A DNA stretch of 64,000 nt from CAWBVG01 sp963792175 (GTDB lineage: Bacteria; Acidobacteriota; Vicinamibacteria; Vicinamibacterales; CAVVIG01): contig CAWBVG010000032.1 in the NCBI GenBank assembly GCA_963792175.1, forward strand, positions 1-64,000, given 5' to 3'. The position numbers and the translations under genes were made by a program. This document shows, piece after piece, positions 30,453 to 38,783 of this stretch (its first letter is position 1; every line of letters begins with the position of its first letter). The notes below the pieces were generated by a model, which had not been told where the DNA came from, did no database searches, and saw only the letters and a list, made by a program, of their open reading frames with translations.

Positions 30453-31661
30453 CGGTTCGCTCCATGGGAAGGCTTCCTGAGCAGTTCGAGGGGATCTTCC
30501 GGTTGGAAGGATCGGCCCAGCCGCGGCGGCGTCGCGATCAGACGGAGCCGGACGATATGGCGAACGACCGTCTCGTCGGACAACAGACTGGTTCGAACGT
30601 CGCCCCGCTGAAAGTCGGCGCCATACGACAGGGCGACGACAAACGGCCCGATCGGGCTCCGTACGGCAAGGATCTCGCCGTGATACACGCGGGCCTTGCC
30701 CTGTGAGATGGTGTCGATGTTGAAGAACCCGCCATACAGTCCGAGGGCGAACGTTCTTGATGACGCGGCGACGTGACCTGCGCGGTGGCGCTGTTCACTT
30801 CGACCGGACCAATGACGCCGAGCGTGATCGATTCGCCGCGCCAGTAATCGAGCCCGAACCCGACCAGGTGCGTGCCCTTTCGCGCGAACGCGGCGACGAT
30901 CTCTGGCGCGATGCCTCCGCGCGCGGACCGTCGCGGGCCGGCTTGCAGCGTGAGTCTCGTGAACGGCGTCGACCTGTAAGTCCAGCCAACGAGCGGCGCG
31001 TGCGACGTGCGCGCGTCGATTTCGTTCACGAAACGACGCTCCAGATAGCCGACGCTGGCCGCCGATCGGGGCGACAGCTGACGCGTCACGTCAGCGCGCA
31101 CGACGTGCTCGTCCTCGGCTGGAGTTCCGTGCGATGCCCTCGTTCGTCCAGGTGTAGCCCGCCGAGATGATCGTCCGCGGAGCCACTTGATAGACCGATG
31201 GAGGGCCCGACCTGCCATCGCTGTGCGCGCCGGCGCTCGAGCAGGAGGCCGGTCATAAAGTTCAGATCCCCCGCGGTGTCGGTGCGATCGTAGTTGCCGT
31301 CCACCGTCAGCGTCGATTTCGAATTCTGACGAAACGCGGCCGTGAGCATCCCGTGGCGGCGCGCATCGAGATTGTTCAAGGCCGGATGATCGATCGACCG
31401 TTGCATCTCGAACGAGTACAGCCCGTTGATGTTCACGACCGGGGTCGCGAAGACGCCCTGCGATGCCCGGAGTCAGGAGCGTCATCTGATCGGCAGAACC
31501 GGTAGCCGTGGCGAACGGATTGTCGTCGAACACCGAGCTGACGGTCACTGACGGCACGAACATCACGCGCGATTGCGATCGCGCCACCTGCGGAAGCGCG
31601 AGCTGCAGCGGCCGCAACCGCACCCATGATCGCGACTCGCCTGCCGATTCCGCGTCCTCAT
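30449..31661 (-). CDS. outer-membrane beta-barrel protein of the exopolysaccharide operon, frameshifted
   Basis: About 400 aa. Signal peptide region (IMGAVAAAALALPQVARSQ) and then alternating strands: VMFVPSVTVSSVFDDNPFAT, NINGLYSFEMQRSIDHPALN, TLTVDGNYDRTDTAGDLNFM, AASVGYLERRFVNEI, GFGLDYWRGESITLGVIG, and a C-terminal strand set GPFVVALSYGADFQRGDV. These look like the barrel proteins found next to short Wza homologues and may form the export pore. Breaks lie near 31630, 31450, 31170 and 30720. The ATG at 31661 overlaps the stop of the NusG-like gene (ATGA-type), and its own stop overlaps the exporter start. Confidence 0.7.
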
Positions 31662-32223
31662 TCGCAGGGCGCAACCAGCGCGGCGTCGACTTCGACGGCC
31701 ACGCTTGTCTGAAGCAGGTTGATCGACACGACCAGGCGGCCCTTGTTCGGCTTGTCACGGACGAAGATGCCTTCGAGGCCCGTGAGCGGGCCGTCGAACA
31801 CCCGGACGCGATCGCCCCGGTTGAAATACGCGTGAGGCGACACCGGCACACCGGCCTTCACGACGCGTTGAATCCCCTCCATTTCGCCGTCAGCGATCGG
31901 CGTCAGCCGGTTCCAGCCCCCTTCGAGGACTCGAACGACCCCGCGGGCTTTGAGGATCTCGATGTAGCTCTTCTTCTCCATGTCCGTGATGAATGAACAG
32001 ATAGCCGGGAAACATCGGCACGACGCGCGGCGTCTGGAGCCGTTTGGACCAGACGCCCCTCTCCGGGAGAAAGAGCGAAAAGCCTCTGGCCGTCAGCTGA
32101 TCGGCGACAAGATTCTCGAAGTGACTGCGCGTGTAGATCGCATACCAGGCGGCCGGCTCGCGCGGTCCGCACGCGTTCGGAAAGTTGGTCGTGCTCGATG
32201 GTCGTGCTGCCGTCGGTCAACAA
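31658..32223 (-). CDS. NusG-like processive antiterminator (UpxY/RfaH-like), frameshifted
   Basis: About 188 aa NusG paralogue. The NGN domain reads AAWYAIYTRSHFENLVADQL, FLPERGVWSKRLQTPRVVP and MFPGYLFIH; after a break near 31985 it continues LKARGVVRVLEGG and ends in a KOW domain, NRGDRVRVFDGPLTGLEGIF. A first break lies near 32165. The TTG start at 32223 has AAGGGGG upstream. It is the first gene of a leftward operon of about 24 kb for surface polysaccharide, the usual place of UpxY/LoaP-type factors that let RNA polymerase read through long capsule operons. Housekeeping NusG is unlikely because no ribosomal or secE genes are near. Confidence 0.85.
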
Positions 32224-32864
32224 GGCTTCGCCCCCTTAGGGTTCGAGCGGCTCATCCGCGCGAACCCCATATTTGAGCGCTGCGTCTACTTGCTAGGGCC
32301 GAAGATCTCCGGACTGAAGAACTTCGCACGACGCTCATGCACGTCGCGATCTGCCGGCGCGTCGAACGAGAGCCCTCTCCGCCATCCCGTCGGTAGCACC
32401 GCTTTGGCCGGATTCAGCCACTGCATAAACACTGCCCGAGAGCGGGTCCGTAAGACTGTGACTTCTCGCACGATTCGCGACCCGGCGGCGGCCCGCGATT
32501 CCGGCGCGCACAATCGTCTCACCGTGGGTCGCCACCTGATGTCGAGCGCGAGCTGATTCCTGGCGGGGATGGAGCCTGGCCCGGCCGGCCGGCTTGCACG
32601 ACACGCGAGCGCGGCGGCGAGCGTTGAGGCCCTTCTTTGCGCCGGCGCTCTTCGCCAATCTTTGCCTGTGAAATGTCGCGAGGTGGGGATGAGGGCGAAC
32701 GGCAGGCACTTCAGCAAAACGTCGAGCGCCTGAATCGGAGAGGCGTCATTGATTGACGGGCATCCGTCGGCGTCAGAGAGGAGCACCGGGCTCAGCCGCG
32801 TCCAGGCCTTGCGGGCCGCTCCACCCCGCGGTGGCTGCGGCAGCCTGGACCGGCTTCGCTCGGT
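32224..32864 (-). promoter_or_regulatory. long leader/promoter region of the exopolysaccharide operon
   Basis: About 640 nt without a convincing gene lies between the NusG-like start and the duplicated barrel genes. The frame open across 32286-32786 on the minus strand lacks any family signature and is rich in Arg, as expected for chance frames in GC-rich DNA. No ops/JUMPstart sequence was found. Because the first gene is a NusG paralogue, this stretch is the expected place for the operon promoter and a recruitment element; none can be pinpointed by eye. Confidence 0.3.
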
Positions 32865-32884
32865 GCGACGTAGCCGTTACCGAG

Positions 32885-32913
32885 CGGAGGGGAGACGGTC
32901 GGTCTCCCCTCCG
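32885..32913 (-). terminator. 12-bp perfect hairpin after barrel gene A
   Basis: CGGAGGGGAGAC, loop GGTCG, GTCTCCCCTCCG: a perfect 12-bp stem 44 nt beyond the stop of the leftward barrel gene. No T-run follows, so it may act as a Rho-assisted terminator or a 3' stabiliser. It is duplicated exactly in unit B. Confidence 0.5.
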
Positions 32914-32956
32914 ATCGGCGCGGGCGCGTCACGCCCTCGGCCACGTTGCGAATGTG

Positions 32957-34171
32957 CTACCAGCGGAAGGCCACACCCAGACTGGATCGCCAGTAGTGGA
33001 TACCGGACAACTCCACCAGCCGGTTCGTGTCGTCCAACCGGTCTATTGTCCACCGCGTCGAGGTCGAGGAGCGTGCTGTCGGAATTCGCCTTGAACCACC
33101 GGATATCCGCCCGGATGCCGACCTTGCCGACATATCCCATGGTGCCGACTCCGACGTCTCCGCCAAACCGCGACTGGCTGGCGGTGATCGTGGACTGAAT
33201 CAGGTTCGTGTCAATCGAGATCAGATCCGCGCTCATGTTGATCGCAACCGATTCCGCCGGAAATGTACGGCTTGAACCGCCCGCCGGAGCCGATACGGAA
33301 TCCGTAGATCGCGTTGAACATGTAGGCACTCAGGCTCGGATGATCGGAGATCGCCAGGCTGGGTACCTTGAATGTCGGCGCGAAGTCGGCGAGGAATTCG
33401 GCGCCGAGGTTGGCTGCGCCACAGATACGCGATCTGTCCGCCGAACGCGATGCTCTTGTTGATGGTGTCATTGTCGCCAAGAACTCCGTCCCCCGAAAAC
33501 GCACCACCGTCCGCGTGGAAGTAGTTGCCGACGTTGAAGGACGCGATCCATGGCTCATACACGGGTTCTTCGACGACCGCAGCGACCACGGCTGGCGGCG
33601 GCGGGGGCGGCGGGGGCGGCGGCTCATAGGCCGGCGGCGGTGGCGGAGGCGGCTCGGGGGCCGGCGGCGGCTCTGGAGCCGAGGGCACCGGCGCGGCGAC
33701 CTTGCTGACCAGCGAGAAATTGCCGCACACCTTGGGGACGATGAACGTATACACGTACCCGCCAGCAGTCACCTTGAACTGGAACGCCTCGAACGAGTCG
33801 CGTCCCGACCATCGGACATTCCGCAACACGGCGGGCGCTCCGCCGCGCTTGAGCGCCATGAACAGAAACCGAGAACCCGGCGTGATCGTGGTGTCGGTCA
33901 CTTCGCTCACGGAGAAGCCGTCGGCGAGCTGGGCGGAGACGTCGCCATAGCCAGCCATCACCATCACGCTTCTGATCGCGCTTCGATTCGCGATCACCAT
34001 CGTGTGGAGATCATCGACCGTCCGCAGCGGTTGACTGAACCGCGTCGTGCCACCGAGCCTCGTGACCTGGTGCTCGCGGCCGTCCCCATCCTGCGCGAGT
34101 GCAGGCGTGACCAACATCGCGAGCGCCGTCGCTACTAACATTCCGCTACGTACGACTCTGACTTGCCTCAT
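32957..34171 (-). CDS. secreted protein with Pro-rich linker and C-terminal OmpA-like barrel, copy A, frameshifted
   Basis: About 400 aa. GGAGG lies 10 nt before the ATG; signal peptide LVATALAMLVTPALAQDG. The N-terminal domain of about 140 aa (RFSQPLRTVDDLHTMVIANR, VMVMAGYGDVSAQLADGFSV, FQFKVTAGGYVYTFIVPKVC) is unfamiliar. A Pro-rich linker (PEPPPAPEPPPPPPP) follows, then an 8-strand-type barrel: PWIASFNVGNYF, IAFGGQIAYLWR, LGAEFLADFAPTF, YMFNAIYGFRIGSGGRFKPY, VGTMGYVGKVGIRADIRWF, and a terminal WRSSLGVAFRW with the usual final aromatic residue. Breaks lie near 33580, 33430, 33255 and 33040. The N-terminal domain is likely periplasmic or surface-exposed; role unknown. Confidence 0.75.
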
Positions 34172-34402
34172 GACAATCTGGCCTCCTCCAAGAGTTCCGG
34201 ACAACGAGTTCGAGCTTCTACAAGAGCGGGGCCACACGGCGCTGGACGGGTTTTTGTCAGGAAATTTGCGGGTTTGAAGGGATGTGCGGGCTTTGCACCG
34301 CCGACTGCGAGGACCGTCTGCGACGGCCGGTGATGATCGGTCACGGCCAATTGCAGCGACGCCCGCGTGGGGGGCGGCCGGTGCGACGAAGCCGTTACCG
34401 AA

Positions 34403-34431
34403 CGGAGGGGAGACGGTCGGTCTCCCCTCCG
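34403..34431 (-). terminator. 12-bp perfect hairpin after barrel gene B
   Basis: Same 12-bp stem and GGTCG loop as at 32885-32913, 44 nt beyond the stop of copy B. It lies between the two tandem genes, so transcription of copy A may start separately. Confidence 0.5.
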
Positions 34432-34474
34432 ATCGGCGCGGGCGCGTTACGCCCTCGGCCACGTTGCGAATGTG

Positions 34475-35662
34475 CTACCAGCGGAAGGCCACACCGAGAC
34501 TGGAGCGCCAGTACTTGATACCGGACAGCTCCACCAGCCGGTTCGCGTCGTCGAGCCGGCTATTGTCTACGTTGAGGTCGAGCGTGTTGTCGTTGTTCGC
34601 CTTGAACCACCGGATATCCGCGCGGATGCCGACGCGTGCCGAGGTATCCCATGGTGCCGACTCCGACGTCTCCGCCGAACCGCGACTGGCTGGCGGTGAT
34701 CGTCGACTGAATCAGGTTCGTGTCGATCGTGAGCAGATCCGCGCTCATATTGATGGCACCGATCCCGGCCGAAATGTACGGCCTGAACCGCCCGCCGGAG
34801 CCGATACGGAATCCGTAGATCGCATTGAACATGTAGGCGCTGAGGCTCGGATGGTCCGAGATCACCAGGCTCGGGATCTTGAAGGTCGGTGCGAAGTCGG
34901 CGAGGAACTCAGCGCCGAGGTTGCTCCGCCACAGATACGCGATTTGTCCACCGAACGCAATGCTCTTGTTGATGTGGTACGTCGAAGGTTTCATTGAGCG
35001 CACCGCCACTCGCCTCGAAGTAGTTGCCGACGTTGAAGGACGCGATCCAGGGCTCGAACTCGGTTTCTTCGACGACCGCAGCGACAACCGCTGGCGGCGG
35101 CGGCGGACGGCGGCGGCGGCTCATAGGCCGGCGGGGGCGGTGGCGGCGGCTCGGGGGCCGGCGGCGGCTGTGGAGCCGAGGGCACCGGCGCGGCGACCTT
35201 GCTGACCAGCGAGAAATTGCCACACACCTTGGGGACGATGAACGTATACACGTACCCGCCAGCCGTCACCTTGAACTGGAACGCGTCGAACGAGTCGCGT
35301 CCCGCCCAACGAACATTCCGCAACACGGCGGGCGCTCCGCCGCGCTTGAGCGCCATGAACAGAAACCGAGAACCCGGCGTGATCGTGGTGTCGGTCACTT
35401 CGCTCACGGAGAAGCCGTCGGCGAGCTGGGCGGAGACGTCGCCATAGCCAGCCATCACCATCACGCTTCTGATCGCGCTTCGATTCGCGATCACCATCGC
35501 GTGGAGATCGTCGACCGTCCGCAACGGCTGACTGAACCGCGTCGTGCCACCGAGCCTCGTGACCTGATGCTCCGTTCCATCCTGCGCGATCGCAGGTGTG
35601 ACCAACATCCCGAGCGCTGTCGCGACTAACACTGCACTACGTACGACTCTGACTTTCCTCAT
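34475..35662 (-). CDS. secreted protein with Pro-rich linker and C-terminal OmpA-like barrel, copy B, frameshifted
   Basis: Paralogue of copy A, about 395 aa. I chose the ATG at 35662 (MRKVRVVRS) because the GGAGG spacing then equals that in copy A; an ATG two codons upstream exists. The signal peptide (LVATALGMLVTPAIAQDG), N-terminal domain and barrel are as in copy A; the linker is shorter and interrupted by a frame change near 35110. Other breaks lie near 34985, 34640 and 34560. It lacks the segment FSGDGVLGDND-like insert seen in copy A after the first barrel strands. The near identity of the N-terminal 140 aa suggests recent duplication or gene conversion. Confidence 0.75.
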
Positions 35663-35865
35663 GACCATCTGGCCTCCTCCAAGAGTTCCGGACAACGAGT
35701 CCGAGCAACTACAAGAGCGGGGCCACAGGGTGCTCGATGACGTTTTGTAAGGAAATTGCGGGTTTAAGCGGATGTGCGCGAACTTGCACCGCCGACTGCG
35801 AGGACCGCCTGCGACGGCCGGTGATGATCGGTCACGGCCAGTTGCAGCGACGCCGCGCGGAGCGG

Positions 35866-36354
35866 TCGGACACACCACGGCCTTCAGCAAGAGTTCGTCG
35901 ATCTACCAGCCGTCGACGCGCAACGCGTCGACGGTCGGCAAGCGGAGACTTCGCAGCGCCGGCCCAAGCGCGGCGAACGTCGCGACCATCGTGTTGCTGC
36001 GGCCACGGTCACATCCTCCGCCACACGAAGCGGAGCTCTTCGTGAAGAGAGTCCGATCAGCGATACCACGCGCCGCATCTGCAGCGCCGGATCGATCTGA
36101 GGCGCCGATGTCACGCAGGCGTGCTGAAATCCCTACGGGTATCCCAGCGACCCTGCGCGACGATGAACGCGTGGTAGCGGAGTCCAGAACTAATGTTCGA
36201 TGGGAAACGCGAGGCCGGCCGGGGCCGTCTGGTGTCAGCAGAGGAGCGCATTGCATTCCCGCGAATCTTGGCAATAATTGGCCGAGGCCGGCGCCCGACC
36301 AGCGGTTGCGGGCCGAAGACCAACCAAGCGACAGAGCAGAACAGGGAGCGTTCC
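35866..36354. other. divergent intergenic region, no gene recognised
   Basis: About 490 nt between the leftward barrel genes and the rightward cytochrome gene. Frames here are Arg/Ser-rich and show no family features. A perfect inverted repeat lies at 35910-35934 and a weaker one (CACGAAG...CTTCGTG) near 36020. Promoters for both directions are expected here, but no clear -35/-10 pair is seen. Confidence 0.35.
35910..35934. repeat. perfect 11-bp inverted repeat
   Basis: CCGTCGACGCG, loop CAA, CGCGTCGACGG. It is not at the end of any recognised gene, since genes diverge from this region; it could be a terminator of a lost gene or an operator. Confidence 0.4.
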
Positions 36355-37575
<1,221 letters not shown>

Positions 37576-37680
37576 ACGCGTCAGCTGGGCGGCGTCGGCC
37601 CGTCAGCACTCGGGGCGCAGCGCCATCAGCGGATCCACGGGCCCGGCGCACCAAAGTTTTCGGGCCCCTTCCGGACACTC

Positions 37681-38759
37681 CTACGGACGCCTCGGCATCG
37701 TCCGTTTCCCGTCGACGACCGGCGGAAAGTCCGACACCTCGTCGTACACTTCGGTGATAAAGCGCGCCTTGCTCTGCGGCGTGTCTCCCAGCGTGGTCTT
37801 GTCGTAAGGCGCGGTCAGGTTCGCGGCCAGCACGTCATCCAGCGACTTGCCGTGATCGCGCAGGGTTTTCACCTTCGCCATGATGTCGACCAGCATCGCG
37901 CGATACGGTAGCAGATCCTTCTTCTTGACCAGATTGCCATGTCCGGGAATGAGCATCGTGTTCGGACCGGCGAGCTTCCCGATCAGATCGATCGCGTCGA
38001 GCATCCCCTTAATCGAACCGCCATTGGCCTGATCGGCGAATGGATATCCGAAGTTCCGGTAGAAGTCCTCGATGTAGATCACATTCGCCTTGCGGAAGCG
38101 CACGATCGTGTCGCCGGCCGTATGAGACGGCATCATTGGGATGAAGTCCACCGTCTCGCCGTTCATGTCGAAGCTCACCGCAGGCTGCCCGGGCGCCGCG
38201 GCGTTGTACAGTATGTGACCACGGGTACCGCGGCCGTCTCTGGCGCCGGGGCGGGTTGCCCGTTCGCGCGCGGCGGCGGCCGGAGCATCTCGTTGCGCAG
38301 ATTGTCCTGGGCGAAGAGCAACGCGCCCTGGTTCGTGAAGAAGGCGTTCGCGCCGGTGTGATCGGGATGAATGTGCGTGTTGACGAGCACCTTGAACGGC
38401 GCGTCGGTGAACGAACGAATCGCCTTCAGCGTTTTGTCGGCGACCTGTCGGTTCTCGGTGTCCACCAGCAGAATGCCGTCCGCTCCGAACAGCACCATGG
38501 CCCGGCCGCCGGATCCGTCGGGATGCGCGGGATCGAGACCTTCCGATCCATGCAGCACGAAGAGATTCGACGACATCTTCGACGTCACCACGATCTCGAT
38601 CTTGTCCCACGGCGTTTGATAGCCGGGAGGAAACGTGAACGGGCCCTTCCCGGGCGCGACGAGCTCGACCGGATAGCCGGGCGACTGCATCGTCGGCGCC
38701 GCGGAGGCGCACGCGAACGCAAGGGCCGTCAAGACAAGGCGCGGGCGTGTTTTCAGCAT
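37681..38759 (-). CDS. secreted MBL-fold metallohydrolase, frameshifted
   Basis: About 358 aa. Signal peptide (LVLTALAFACASAAPTM). The metallo-beta-lactamase fold has VLFGADGILLVDTENRQ, THIHPDHTGANAFF (H-x-H-x-D-H, zinc site), MMPSHTAGDTIVRF (next His), VIYIEDFYRNFGYPFADQ (bridging Asp region) and LIPGHGNLVKK (final His). One break lies near 38215. The family covers beta-lactamases, quinoprotein-associated hydrolases and others; a C-terminal helix region (LPYRAMLVDIMAKVKTLRDH) is typical of the SoxH-like group. It starts 24 nt after the A-T-TE synthetase, same strand, so the two may be one operon. Confidence 0.82.
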
Positions 38760-38783
38760 GACCCGCGGATCATAGCCTGTCTT

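Larger units (their letters stand above)
32865..34377 (-). repeat. tandem duplication, unit A
   Basis: Left copy of a head-to-tail duplication of about 1.5 kb. It begins GGTGCGACGTAGCCGTTACC and ends with GGTCACGGCCAATTGCAGCG and a few more bases. It contains the terminal hairpin, one barrel gene and its leader. It abuts unit B directly, and the two are nearly identical over most of their length. Confidence 0.85.
34378..35865 (-). repeat. tandem duplication, unit B
   Basis: Right copy of the 1.5 kb duplication. It starts GGTGCGACGAAGCCGTTACC, matching unit A, and ends around GGTCACGGCCAGTTGCAGCG. The leaders, signal peptides, N-terminal domains and barrels of the two copies align almost base for base. 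Differences cluster in the Pro-rich linker and at a short indel after the barrel entry. Confidence 0.85.

Noticed and set aside
7818..32223. Exosortase/PEP-CTERM type exopolysaccharide locus
   Set aside because: Two AsnB-like genes and a tyrosine kinase are also found in XrtA loci, but no exosortase and no PEP-CTERM tail is present in the window.
32286..32786. 167-codon frame in the operon leader
   Set aside because: No motif, Arg/Ala-rich, overlapping frames equally open; more likely untranslated leader or promoter DNA.
32224..32864. ops/JUMPstart element for the NusG-like protein
   Set aside because: GGTAGC-like words occur, but the GGCGGTAGCGT-type core is absent in both strands.
34270..34370. 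Possible c-di-GMP (GEMM) riboswitch upstream of barrel gene A
   Set aside because: GGTGCAAAGCC looked suggestive, but the duplicate leader in unit B does not keep it and the paired helices cannot be drawn.
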